Of a DNA stretch of 64,000 nt, positions 11,425 through 22,943 are shown one piece after another. Origin of the DNA: Metellina segmentata (lineage: Eukaryota; Arthropoda; Arachnida; Araneae; Tetragnathidae); the NCBI GenBank assembly GCA_947359465.1, contig OX375878.1:81137627-81201626 (forward strand), read 5' to 3'. The notes under the pieces were generated by a model, which was not told the origin of the DNA, did no database searches, and worked only from the letters and a program-made list of their open reading frames with translations. A program made the translations under genes and the position numbers. Each line of letters begins with the position of its first letter. The stretch's first letter is position 1.

Positions 11425-11694
11425 TATTAAAAACTCGATTTTTTTTCGCTCGTTTCTCAGTCTGTGTCCCGAGATAATACGCATCAGAAAATTACGAAAT
11501 TAAAATAAGCTTGTTCAAAGTTGTATAGGGAACAAGACTTAGAAGTTTTTTTTCCGATACGCCTTTATTTCGTGTGTTGGTATGCGAAGCTAAAACACAT
11601 TCCCACCTGACCCTCACTAAGACGCTTACGAAAGTATTGTTGGTTTTCGAAGTAAACCAAATGGGATTGCGTAGCAATTACCGGAGACCCCTAG
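11425..11694 (+). mobile_element. Helitron family A, 5'-truncated, plus orientation
   Basis: Collinear with the family A 3' half in reverse orientation to copies 1 and 2. It ends in CTAG (11691-11694) followed by T, the expected 3' terminus, though the terminal GC hairpin is lost. The start near 11425 is set where similarity fades. Confidence 0.5.
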
Positions 11695-12515
11695 TAATAT
11701 AAATAGTAATTGCACGGCATATAAGTGAAATTTTTATTTACTTGACTTTTACGTTTAACTTAGAATATGTTTTTTGAAGAACTAACTACGAAACTGTTTA
11801 TATGTATTTACCACAGCAAAAACTGATTAATTTTGTCTATATGTAATAGTTCATGAAATTCTATATTGACTATATTTTTCTATTCTTTTTAATTCAAGGA
11901 TAATCTACAAATCTAAAAGTATGTGTGCATTCTTATATACCAATAATGTTTTTTATTTCAATTATGTTAATATATTATGTTGTTTCTTATTTACTGTATT
12001 TTGTTTTAGAAATTTTAAAAACAGTTGGTTCGCATAAACCAAACTCTCGGATTAACGGGGGGATTTGAATTAACTTGGTTTTAGTGTAATTCAAGACTGT
12101 CCTTAAATAATTGTTTAAAATGACTTTATTTGAAATAAAAGTGACTAATATTTGCTAGACGCAAAATATTTTACAATTTTAGCAATGTACTACGAAAAAA
12201 TGTATAAAAAATTTTCTCGGACCCCCCCCTCCCCCACATACACTTCATTTATCAACCGTAGTGATATCTATGCCTCTGAGTACTACAAGGGTCCGCGCAA
12301 CAAATTCGCGATACTTACTCGCCAATGTATAGGAAGATCTTTGGTGGTTCATTTCCTATACGACATACATTTATATATTATTTATTAAGTTCTACTAGTT
12401 TCGCTTTACAATCATGGTTTCTTAACAGCCTACATATTATTAGAAATCTAAATTCCTTAAAGGACTCTTTAAAGTGGCTTGATTGCTTACAGGGCAATCA
12501 GACAAGCCATTTAGC
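11695..12515. other. No feature recognised
   Basis: AT-rich sequence without coding capacity, recognisable ends or notable repeats. Confidence 0.4.
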
Positions 12516-12523
12516 TCTGCAAT

Positions 12524-12799
12524 CAGGCCCTGATTTACCATTAGGCCCGTGAGGCACGGGCCTAGGGCCCCCATAATTTAAAGGGCCCCAAAGTTTCAAA
12601 AGTATCTAAAAATTTTAAACAAAATTAACTTTTCATATTTTCTGGAATGTTTTTTCAACAATTTTTGAAACGGTCAACAGTCAAATACGTAAGTACCAAT
12701 TATTGTTTTAAAATTAGTTTTTGTGATGAACGGATAACATGGGGGGCCCCCTTCCTGCGTGTTGTGCCTACTATACCACATTTTCTAAATCGGGCCCTG
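12524..12799. mobile_element. hAT-type MITE (276 bp)
   Basis: Ends are CAGGCCCTGATTTA (left) and CAGGGCCCGATTTA (right, minus strand), 12/14 matching and of the CAGGG type usual for hAT elements. Perfect 8-bp duplications TCTGCAAT flank it (12516-12523 and 12800-12807). It has no coding capacity. GC-rich arms ('gggcctagggcccc') are separated by an AT-rich centre. Confidence 0.9.
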
Positions 12800-12894
12800 T
12801 CTGCAATCATTCATCTTTGTTAAACGTGTTAGAAAAGCAATATGGTATTCCTTGGCTATTTCTCTCCTTGTGTCAGCTCAAAAATTTTTGATTC

Positions 12895-13309
12895 ATTTTG
12901 TTACAAACAGGAGTCCGCAGCACATCTTCTGTACTTTTGCTTTAGCAAATGTTTGAGTGTTAAAATTAACATTGCGAAAGCATTATTGCAGTTTAAAGGT
13001 AAGACATTTAATGCAATAATGTTAGAGTTTAAATAATACTTTCGTGAGATGATTTTGTTTTACTAAAATATTCAATTGAAATGTTACTGTGAGTAATATA
13101 TTTTGTTACAAACAGGAGTCCGCAACACATCTTCTGTACTTTTGATTTAGCAAATGTTTGATTTTAAAAATAACATTGCGAAAGCATTATTGCAGTTTAA
13201 AGGTAACACATTTAATGCAATAATGTTAGAATTTAAATTTTAATTAATAATACTTCCGGGAGATGATTTTTTTACTAAAACATTCAATTGAAATGTTACT
13301 GTGAAAAGT
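12895..13309 (+). repeat. Tandem duplication, 2 copies of ~205 bp
   Basis: The block starting ATTTTGTTACAAACAGGAG at 12895 recurs at 13100. Further shared landmarks are 'ttctgtacttttg', 'cattattgcagtttaaagg' and 'caattgaaatgttactgtga'. The copies differ by scattered substitutions and small indels. No coding function is apparent. Confidence 0.85.
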
Positions 13310-13464
13310 ATAAGTTATTTTTCTGCTCGTTGACATTACAACAGTGGTATCTCTATTTACTCTACTCTATTTAAGTTTCTACCAACACTGATGAATGATT
13401 TCATGTCTTAATCACATCATTAATATTATAGTTGCATGTAGTTATTCACAAGTATTATATAGTA

Positions 13465-13700
13465 GTCAATACACTTTTAAAAATTTATGAGAACTCAGGC
13501 AGCAGAATCAGAACGGAGAGAATTTTTATCGATGTATGTGCTTCAAGCAAATCAAGTTTAATTCTAAGAAGTTCAGAAAAAAATCGAGATTTTAATTTCT
13601 TATTTAAATGTATTGTAAATTTTAAAATTCACCATAAAGTCATCTGGTACATAGTGTATAAATAAAAATTCTGATCTTTTAAAAATCAAGTGTTAATTCT
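13465..13700 (+). repeat. Dispersed repeat, copy 2 of 2
   Basis: Second copy of the sequence at 10985-11225, same orientation, about 2.5 kb away. It continues into the AT-rich array at 13975-14215. Confidence 0.7.
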
Positions 13701-13974
13701 GTACAAAGATAGCACAATTTTTTTAATTTTAACTTTTAGCAATAATTTTTTTTAATTTTTCGTGACAGCAATTTTAAGATTAAAGATTCAACATGTGGTT
13801 CTGTGGTATTTGATTTATTACAATTTTCTCACCTTTGTTTTCTCATTCACTGAAAGAAAAAGATTTAACACATTTCGCCACCTTCTAAACATTAACAAAC
13901 CAGACTCCAGGCCTCGACTTACTCAATTTTTTGGGAAAAGTGACTGTTTACATTTTGCTATCTGAGCACAGAAT

Positions 13975-14215
13975 TAATGAATGGTTATTAATACAATCAA
14001 TTAATTAATAATCATATTAATAAAATCAATTAATTATTACTCATATTAATATAATCAATTAATTATTAATCATATTTAATATTTAATTATTAAGCATATC
14101 AACACAATCAATTAATAAAAATCATATTAACGCAATCAATTAATTATTAATCATATTAATATAATCAATTAATTATTAATCATATTACAATAATTAATTA
14201 TTAACATATATTAAT
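13975..14215. repeat. AT-rich short tandem repeat
   Basis: Imperfect repeats of about 30-34 bp built from 'caattaattattaatcata'. At least six degenerate units are visible. The same motif occurs more weakly at 11260-11300 after the first copy of the dispersed repeat. Confidence 0.75.
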
Positions 14216-14250
14216 TTCATCTTCCCCTTTTTACTGGGGTTCAACATTAT

Positions 14251-15100
14251 ATGTGCTGATTGCTCAGTTGCCAAAAAAAAGAAATTTTTTTATTGTAAGC
14301 ACATTTACAATGGGAAACAGTGCTAATTTTATCTATTGGGGGGGGGGGGGAATCAGACAATCAAGCAGAACAACAATCTATATGTCAGCTCTTTTTGTTA
14401 ATTCTTTTTTTTAATTGATGTTGCCAGGTTTTGAAGTAGAGCTTTAAAAACAGAAAGATTATATTCAGCATTCATAGATGCTACATACGTTGAACCTAGC
14501 ATACACAGATGCTTCCAAGATACAAAAATGCTACAACACTAGGGGTTATTTACGATGTTCCTGAATGAATCGCAACAGTGAGTTTCTCCAATTCGACGTT
14601 TATTCCTTCATTCCCAACCGTCTCCGATAGCTCATTGTATTGCTCCAGTGCGATGCAGATAAAATATCAACCTTTCTCAAGGTAGCAGATAGAGCAAAGT
14701 AGTTGTTGAGCAACGAAGGGTTTCAAGTACGATACTAGGTCCAGACAAAGCTCGTTGGGGTTCACTGAGGCACGTATCTGTTGGGGCTACAAATATCGTA
14801 AGGTTGGAGTGGGAGAATAGAGACTGGGATGCCAGCTGGTATGACGTCAACATCTGACCGTGTTTTAAAAATATCCGGAGTTTTCCTTGGGTCCCGGAGA
14901 GTCCGTTGTACTGCTTCGGTGTGACGTTCTACCAAGGTGGTTGGGTAGTTGAATTTACGTCCCACTGGAGCAGCAAATGGGCTATTGGCGACCATCCTGG
15001 ATCTATCCCGGATCCGGGAAAGTATGTACGGCAATCAAATACGATACCTCACGAGAAAGTATGTCCCAAAAGTGGAACTTCGTTTTAAACGCACTTATCT
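14251..15100. repeat. Degenerate SINE-related fragments
   Basis: 14620-14680 ('cattgtattgctccagtgcgat') and 14735-15035 ('catctgaccgtg', then 'gtccgttgtactgcttc') resemble the body and tail of the SINE at 10151-10471. They are diverged, have no clear ends, and may be two nested copies. A poly-G run lies at 14339-14350. No host gene is evident. Confidence 0.4.
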
Positions 15101-16099
15101 AAGCTTCAACCTCTGTTGATTATTTAAAGGTAACTTTGATTGTAACTGTATTGTAAAGAACAATTTCTTCATTTATTTTTCTAAATTTTTTCCTTACATG
15201 AAATGATGAAATGTGATTTGAAGTGTGTTTATTTCATTTCCTTCCATATAAACTTGATGTTTATATCTGAATGAAAAACTATCATATAACTACAACGTAC
15301 CACACTGAGGTGAGTAAACCTTCGCTGTTTTACACTATTGGCGCCAGTTGCCAAATACTTTATTTATTTTGAATGTTTATCGCCAGAAAAGTGAATGGTA
15401 AGCATCAATACTTGCTATTTGAATGTCCGATCGCTGATATACATATCTTTATGGTCAGATGATGTGATTTTTACTTTGACTAAACTGATGGAAGAGACGT
15501 TAAAATTCTTCATCATGGAGCACAACTCTCGCGGCCATTGTTCAATCTCGTAACTTAACATTTGAGGCGGAAGGGCGTCTATCAACTGTTGTAAGCGTCT
15601 CGTGTTTTGCGATGTCAATAGTCCGTTAATTGCTTGCGTCTTGAATTCGAAGTTTTATTTATGTTCTAAGTGGTATCCAGATGGTCAACTTCTGATTTAC
15701 TCATACTCATGTCCTGAATTCATCACGAAAAATATGTCACTTCTCCATCACCGTATGCATATTATTTTCTTCAAAGCTAATTTTCAATCTTTATCAAGAT
15801 GATCATTCACCCAGTCCTACATTGTCAGTGTTTGAACTCAATGTGTCAAATCAGTTTTTTGGTAAGTCATGGCAGGTTTTCATTTCTGTTATAATTAAAG
15901 TAATTTTCTAGGAAAATATTGTATAAAATTGTTTAAAAGCAATAGCCACCAGCTTAATTTTGTATTGCAGTGCATTTTCTATGTTGCAATCAATCATGTA
16001 TATCTGTTAATCACCGTACAAAATTCCTAGAAACCCGTTTTGGGGTCAAAGTCGTGCAATTTGTTATAATCTGACTAATGCATGTCACAAGTTTTCTCG
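15101..16099. other. No gene recognised
   Basis: Mostly AT-rich. An open frame of modest length exists on the minus strand (15415-15660, containing LIDALPPQMLSYEIEQWPRE), but I recognise no family and see no start, promoter or splice context. Confidence 0.3.
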
Positions 16100-16390
16100 C
16101 TGTGGGAGAGCAGCCCAGGTGGAAGTGCAGCCAATTAGTAACCGGAGGGTTGGAAGTTCGAAGCTTCGTCCAGCCGAAGACCATCATGTACATCGGTCTG
16201 ATGCATGTTAAATCTGTTGTGGCCTCAAACGTTCGCACATTTGCATGAAAGTTTAAAGTGCAATATCAGGTGTTACCTTGTCTTCTGACTGGTTCAAAAT
16301 TATTTGGTGCTGTCCTTGGATCTTTCCCATTGGAATTAATCTTCGACCATCACCAATAACCCATTGTGTTACTCCAGTGCGACATTAATT
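16100..16390 (+). mobile_element. Diverged tRNA-derived SINE
   Basis: Matches the body of the SINE at 10151-10471 through 'ctgactggttcaaaattat', 'gctgtccttggatctttcc' and 'cccattgtgttactccag'. The tRNA-like head around 16125-16170 keeps a B-box-like 'gaagttcgaagc' but the A box is poor. No clear flanking duplication. Older than the 10-kb copy. Confidence 0.6.
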
Positions 16391-17659
16391 AAGTACCCTG
16401 CCTCTGCATTTACTTGAAGGGTCGCATAGCAAAAGTGTTGGCGATAGTTTGCAGATGGTGATGACGTGACGATATATGGACATCCTGAATTTTTTTTATA
16501 GCCGACAACTAACACTTTGATATTTTCCGGCTTGTCTTTTACTGCATGAATCTGCAAATATAGCAGTGACAAATTGCTAACTTGTCCTATTAAATGTTTG
16601 TTAATGCAAAGTCCAGTATTTGCAAGGTGGCACCAATTTTGGTTACCCAGCCTCTTTGTCATGGTGTCCAATTGTCTCTCTAAAACAACGTAACATAGAC
16701 ACCATTTTGACTTATTAAATTATGCCTGGCGACTTCATTACACTGAATTCTGCCCTTCTTTGCACTGTTTCTTTATATCTTGCATGTGATCAACCATTTG
16801 CAACATTTTTGGAAAATTTACAATTTAGGCAGTATTTAGCTTTTTTCGTTCATTACAAGTACTCAAATCCCATATAAATTGTTTTAGTTTTGTATGATTT
16901 TTGCATTGTACTCGTCAAATGAATTATCAAAGGAAGGAAATTTTCTATTAGATTTCTTATAGGTCTTGTATTATATGATGCTAAATATTTATTTCAAATT
17001 AGTGAGTTAATTAGTAGGATAAAAAAAAACTTCTGCTTCCCGCACCATAATAAATCTTGATTGTAATGGAGGTAAAATAACAAAATGGCATTGAAATTAT
17101 GACAAATAGGGGAATTCCTTTACAGGTGTGACAAATATTACTTCCTGAGATTGAAACACGATCAGACTATCTTAACCAACTAATTGTTCATAAGTTCACG
17201 TTCCTTGCTATTTTTGGGAATTTCAATTTGTACATGATAAATTTATACAAAAGAGAAAATCTAAGATTAAAAAAATTTTTTATGTGATCTGAAAAAAATA
17301 ATTTTACCTTCAATGAGAAAATTTAATTGACATGCAATAAGAAGCAAGGTGTAAAAAAAATCAAGCAATCGGATTAAAAAAAATTAAATCTGGTTTTTAA
17401 AATTTAAATCAGATTATTTAAATTTCTGTGGCCCTACACACTGTTTTTATAATAACTATATAAATTTGTTAGATAAAAATTTAAATTTTTGATATGACAT
17501 GTAAATAAAAAATTTTTTGAAGTAAGCAATCAGAAATTGTGACATGGTGAATCAATATTTATCTTACTAAGAATCATAGTTTGTTACAAGGTAATACATT
17601 TAAAAAGTGAATTTTCAAAATAAAAGCTAAAGGTAAAACATTTGTTTAACTTTAAAACT
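16391..17659. other. No feature recognised
   Basis: Low-GC sequence with homopolymer runs. I see no coding region or element ends. Confidence 0.4.
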
Positions 17660-18280
17660 CTAGTTGACATCACATAGTTTTTCTCGAGTAAATTCTTCTC
17701 CACAAAATGAGTTGATATTTCTTTTCATAGCATTTGGTAAACACTGATTTTTTTTTTTTTCATTCATGTGCTTTTTTAGCAAATCCAGTCCTAACTGTTT
17801 TATATATTTTCCATGGGCAAATTTCTCTCCAGTGTTTGATTGATAAATTATTTGTGAATTAATCCCTGCTATATTCATCATAGAGAAAAAAACTATAAGG
17901 TGCCATCTCCTAGTATTCCTTGCGACAGAATAGGTGCCCTTCATTTTGTCAACTGCATCTATGCCTCTTTTAGTGACATTGTATAAGTTGATTATATAGG
18001 GTTTCTTTTCTGGTGTGTCTGCAAAGGCATTATCATTATACATGGATGAAATAGGCAGCAGGCATTTATTTTTTTAGTCATGTACGAAACTAGAGTGAGA
18101 TTTTATTGAAAACCTAAAATGCTCGTGTGTAATTCTCAATTTTTTTATGGCAAGAAAGACAGGCATTTCTCTTTTATTTTTTCTTAGTTTCCCAATCATA
18201 ATCAGATTATGTTGCTCTAGCATATCATTAACAAGTGGATAAAAAAAAAGTAACTCCATTGTTACATTTGTGTGGTTTTA
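17660..18280 (-). pseudogene. piggyBac transposase relic, C-terminal half
   Basis: Minus-strand translation shows PLVNDMLEQHNLIMIGKLRK followed by NKREMP, the segment after the second catalytic Asp of piggyBac transposases. After a stop come NLYNVTKRGIDAVDKM and YSVARNTRRW, which hold the third catalytic Asp (GIDAVD) and the conserved RRW. Compared with the intact transposase at 27352-29088 the sequence is clearly a different, older subfamily. The region with the first two Asp residues is missing. The N-terminal fragment lies at 20155-20458, beyond the element at 18281-20154. Confidence 0.82.
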
Positions 18281-20154
18281 GGTAAGCTGCACACCGGAGA
18301 GACCGAAAAGAGACACGCGATACGAAGTCGATTTCAGGTTTCTAGTCCCCTGAGGATGTCTCTACGTGACGACAAATTCTACGCACACCGCAGAAACAGG
18401 CGACCACTTTCGACGCATGCGCATTTCAGGTGTTTACAAAAAAACCCGCCAAAGTTTGTTGTTTGTTCATACATTATGGCGGATTCCTCGGATGACGATG
18501 TGATGGAACAACTCTGTTCAACTGGAAACAAATATACAAGAAAATTTTAAATGGGAGACTTTCACAATCATACCTTTTTATGTCATTACAAATCAGAGTA
18601 TATCGATTTAAATCCAAGTGATTTTTCTTTAAAAAATAACATTGATTTAAATCAAAATTTTACATTGCATTTTTCTTTCTGTTATGTTTAATATTTAAAA
18701 TTAAATACCGAACAAGATGTATGTTATTTTATTCAAATACGTTTAAAACTTTGCTCATACTGAGTTCACCCCAGAATTATATTGAAAATCATCCTCCCTT
18801 TGAATAAATATCAGTACTTACTGATTGGGGTCATAATTACCAGACAAATATTTTCATCTTGGGCCACTGACCATTAGATGTCCATCAGCGGTAATTTTGT
18901 TTTAAACATTCTGTGTGGCTACAAATCGCACATGGCCAATTTAAACCATTCGCCACGTGTTGAGTGAAGATGCTCGAAATATATTCACTCAAATTATTAC
19001 AATTATGAAAGCGTGCTTTGTTCCAAGATGTTTATTTAGTATTGTAGTCTGTTCATAAAAAATTTAAAGAGACCCCCGATGAAATTTTTTTCTTTATTGT
19101 CACAAAGCATTTAAATTTTACACATAAATCTTTATAATTAATTGCCCATTTTAATTTTTTCATTTTGTTACATTGGTTCAATTCATATGGAGAAATTTTA
19201 AAAATTGATCCCTCAGAATTCTTTACATTATCTGGAATAAATATTCAATATTTATGAAATTTATATTTGGAATGTAAAAATGAATTCACTCATCTGATAA
19301 TTGAATATGTTAAGAAAAGATTATGGGAGATAATAAAAATAAATTGTTCTTTGAGCCAGATAATTTTCTTTAAAAACCCTGTGCTACTTAGGGTATTTCA
19401 GCTAGTATAACAAATAAGGAAATTATTAATTTACACAGGAGAAAGGATAATTTAATAGGGTTACTTGAATCAAGTAAATTTGTATTTCATATTAAAAAAG
19501 GAGTATTTATGGAATTTTTATTTGGAATGTAAAAGTGAATTCACTCATCTGATAATGGAGTATGTTGAGAAAAGATTATGGGAGATAAAAATTGTTCTTT
19601 GACTCAGATAATTTTCTTTAAAACCCTGTGCTACTCAGGGTATTTAAGCTAGTATAACTAATAAGAAAATTATTAATTAACATAGGAGACAGGATAATTT
19701 AATAGGGTTACTTGAATCAAGTAAATTTATATTTCAGATTAAAAAAGGAGTATTTACTCAAAAACCATATAAATAATCTCTACATTATGAAATTGAAAAT
19801 ATATAATATATTTACTGCGAGAGAAATTCAACAGAAAAACAAGCAAATTTGAAATCTAATTAATATTAATGAAGAAATTCAATGTGGTTAGTTGGAATAT
19901 TAAAATGATATTTACCTGATCATTACACTGCCCATGTTCTTGACTTCAATTTTCGCGCGACGCGTAAGCGACTCGCCGAAAAATGCTGCACGCAACAAAT
20001 GACAAGCGATACTAGAGGAGAGCGACCGGAAAGAGACTCTCTGTCGCCTGTCTTTTTGGTGTGCGGACATAGCGAGTGGAAGCCTGTGGGTTCAGACGTT
20101 CTGACGACTACTTATCGCATGTCGCTTTGCGGTCTCTCCGGTGTGCAGCTTGCC
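18281..20154. mobile_element. PIF/Harbinger-like element inserted in a piggyBac relic
   Basis: The left end starts GGTAAGCTGCACACCGGAGA and the right end, on the minus strand, GGCAAGCTGCACACCGGAGA. Similarity extends about 50 bp (roughly 44 matches). The flanks are TTA on both sides (18278-18280 and 20155-20157), a 3-bp target duplication typical of PIF/Harbinger. A short plus-strand frame at 18476-18550 begins MADSSDDDVMEQL and then stops; it could be the start of a lost element protein. There is no transposase core, so it is non-autonomous. Internally it contains a ~255-bp tandem duplication. Confidence 0.72.
19253..19755 (+). repeat. Tandem duplication, 2 copies of ~255 bp
   Basis: The block starting TATGAAATTTATATTTGGAA at 19253 recurs at 19508. 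Shared landmarks are 'gaattcactcatctgataat', 'gaaaagattatgggagata' and 'ggataatttaatagggttac'. It lies inside the PIF/Harbinger-like element, so it was probably made within or carried by it. Confidence 0.88.
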
Positions 20155-20458
20155 TTAGAGTTCTGAACAGATAGTCGTACACCAGGCAAATGTGACACAA
20201 TGTTATGTTTACTACAACGAACATGCAGTCTAGTGCAGTTTTTCCTTCACTCAGTTTTATCTTTCCCAGAAAAATGTCTTCATTCAAATCGTCGTCATCA
20301 CTGGCGACATCTTTTTCATGAATGATTTCATCTTTCTCACTAACATGCATCACTACGTCTTCAGAAATACTTCCACCATCACTTAAATCATCTAATTCAT
20401 CAAAAAACTGCAAAGCTTCCGCAACAGTCAAAGACTTTTTATTTTGAAGAGCTACCAA
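20155..20458 (-). pseudogene. piggyBac transposase relic, N-terminal fragment
   Basis: Minus-strand reading from Met at 20458 gives SLTVAEALQFFDELDDLSDG and then an acidic tract (VASDDDDLNEDIF). A short helix followed by an acidic disordered region is the usual start of piggyBac-family transposases. It breaks off at the right end of the inserted element. With 17660-18280 on the other side, the two pieces account for the N-terminus and the C-terminal half, leaving out the middle of the enzyme. Confidence 0.6.
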
Positions 20459-21124
20459 CAGCCAGCCTGCACCCCAACAACCTGGGAAATAAATGTGAAC
20501 TCCTACAAATTTCGACTAATGTCAGTTTGACCAAACTTCTTTTTTGGATACCATAACTTCTAAGAATTTTACAAGTATGTGACCAAACAGGGGGAATTGC
20601 TAGAGGACACTTCGAAGTTAAACTACACAGTAGCATTCCATTTTCCATTCTATTTAAAAAGTACTGGAGATACAACAGAAAAAAGCATGCACATGCGAGG
20701 AAAAGACCAACTGCGGGTTAAACTTTCATCCTTTCAAATAGAAAGCTTGATTGTATTTTTTATTTAATAAATTATTAATCACATTAATTGTGTTATTTTG
20801 TATTTGTCTCAAATAAAAAAAAGTTGGGGGGGGGGAACATAGCTAAGCCATTGGCCACAGTCAATTAAAGGGGTAACAAGTAGTTTAGGCCTACTAGTGT
20901 TGTCATGGACAATATAAATAGCTTAAGACTTTTTTAAGTATAACATTGATGTACAATATTTTCCCATGCTTCCTACACTTGAATGAATGCTTATTGTTCC
21001 TAACACATATTATAAAAGTATGCATGAACATTGTCAAAACTTTCAAATAGATGTCAACTTGTTTATTACTTTACTGTTTGGCAGAATCTGGCCAAACATT
21101 TTTTCAAAAGCTGATCAGTACCTA
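20459..21124. other. No gene recognised
   Basis: Contains a poly-G run at 20826-20835. No element ends or coding region recognised. Confidence 0.35.
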
Positions 21125-22727
21125 GGGTAAGGCAGGGTAATTGTAAACAGAATTTGTATGTTCACTTTCAATCCCTATTTTCGATCTTTTGATGAAGTAA
21201 TTGAACATTGTTCACCCTACAAAACTAACTTGTCACTATTCTACTTTGAGATTTAATGAGTACAAAGATTCGAGAAAAGAAATTTAACACCGTATACTGC
21301 TGTTTACAATTACCCTGCGTGTTTACAATTACCCCTGAAAGTAGGGGTAATTGTAAGCATGAGCAGTAGTCATGGCAGTAGAAGGAATTCCAATGGTATT
21401 TTTACCCTTCTAATACCATGCTTACAACCCCGTTTTGATCTTAACATTTACCAAATACTCCCACTTCTTACCCCAGCAAAATATAGTGACACTTGAAAGT
21501 TGCATTAATCATGAAGTGAACTTCCAGGAAGTACATAAGAATAAATATTTCAAACATTTACTGAACAAAGAATGTATTTAGTGTGAAAAAAAGAAAAGAA
21601 AAAAACTAAAAATTGAAAAATACAAACTTGGGTACTAAAAACAAACATTACATTTCTTACACATTAAAAGTTCCCTCAAATTGGAAAATTTCTTCTCGCC
21701 CTTCTTTGCTACAATTGGAGTAGGTAAAATTGCTTTGACATGGTCTTTGGTAACACAGAATTAGTCTTTTTCAACCACAGCGAATTTAGTCGATGTATTT
21801 GAGTACAGTGATTTCAAACTCCTCTTCTGAAATGACATCCACCCTTCATACATACGAAAAATGGGTTTACTTTCTCTTTCTCCTCTCAACACCTACAAGC
21901 AGAAACGTAGTCGTTTCCATGTCTTCCATGAATGGCTCCAAAAGATTTAACATCCCTTACAAGCTAGTCTTCTATATTTTGCATGAATGTTTGGACAACT
22001 TCAAACTCTTCACCGTCAATGTTAGTCAATTCTTTCAATAGTATCTCATCCTCGCTGTCCTCGAGTTTTGCTTTCCTTTCCATTTGCTTCTTTCTTGGTT
22101 TTTTGCTTACTCCTGGCTTCATCTCACTTGACTTCTTTTTCTCTTCTGCCTCCTTCAAGCGCAACAGTATTTGGTCAGTTGTAAGAACTTCACCATATGT
22201 GTGACATTTTAGTAAATCAGTCTTCCTGCTGCCCAGGAACACGAAAAATGCAATTAAACGCAATTCGAATGTACTAAATACGATTAAATACAAAATTACA
22301 TGAAAAACGGATTGGTTTCCCATCCAAATTATCGGCAAAGTTATGTTTACAATTACCCCACCCCCTGAAAAATATGGGGCAGTTGTAAGCATTCAACTGT
22401 AGATGCATTAAAGTTCCCAAAAGGAAAAGTTAATGATTTTCTGTTTGATAGAAACATAACTGACCGTAGTAAAGAATTGGAACAACATATTTTTCAATAT
22501 ATTATGGAAGTCAGCAAAAAATGCAACACACAAAAACTTTAAAACTCAAACTTTTCAACCACAATTTTTTCAACTAGACATATTGCTATCAGATGTGGTT
22601 AAAAGAAATATGGCATCACCATATTACATCCTCAGGGTTGCCAGCTTTCATATTTCACAACTTTTTAGTTTCTCGGAATTTCATGTATCTGCTTGTATAG
22701 CTTGTTTACAATTACCCCGCCTGACCC
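21125..22727. mobile_element. Tigger/pogo-like element, internally deleted
   Basis: Termini read GGGTAAGGCAGGGTAATTG (left) and GGGTCAGGCGGGGTAATTG (right, minus strand), continuing to TAAAC on both. TA flanks both sides (21123-21124 and 22728-22729), the Tc1/mariner-superfamily target duplication. Extra copies of the 'gtttacaattaccc' end motif occur subterminally near 21300-21355 and 22340-22385. Only a C-terminal piece of transposase coding remains (21964-22240, minus strand). Confidence 0.75.
21964..22240 (-). pseudogene. Tigger-like transposase, C-terminal tail
   Basis: The minus-strand reading contains HTYGEVLTTDQILLRLKEAE, then a lysine-rich stretch (KKPRKKQMERK) and an acidic end. 'GEVLT...RLKE' followed by a basic tail is a pattern I associate with the C-terminus of Tigger/pogo-type (CENP-B-like DDE) transposases. 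The catalytic core is absent here. Family assignment is from pattern memory and supported by the TA duplication and terminal repeats. Confidence 0.5.
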
Positions 22728-22729
22728 TA

Positions 22730-22943
22730 CTAGGTGTAGCCATTACAGCTGAAATCCCAATGGGTGCAGAAAGTTTAAAGCATTTGATGGGTTCTGTGAT
22801 TTTCCTACGGTGTATTTACTTAGTTATAAAAATGTAAGATTGGTAGTGTGATTTAAAACAAGGATTTAAAAAAAAAATAATTTGATTAAAATCATGATTT
22901 TAATTGTTGATTTTAATCAAGTGATATAAATCTTGACACCCTG
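22730..22943 (-). mobile_element. Fragment of the same hAT family as 26266-29346
   Basis: Read in reverse, this matches the left end of the element at 26266: CAGGGTGTCAAGATTTA at the terminus (22943), alternating 'gattttaatc' motifs, then 'agtaaat', 'cacagaa', 'gatttcagc' and 'gctacacc' in the same order. The match stops at the TA where the Tigger-like element begins, suggesting the latter interrupted this copy. The other half was not found. Confidence 0.6.

Noticed and set aside
15415..15660. Minus-strand frame with LIDALPPQMLSYEIEQWPRE
   Set aside because: Coding-like but without a recognised family, partner exons or element ends; left unassigned.
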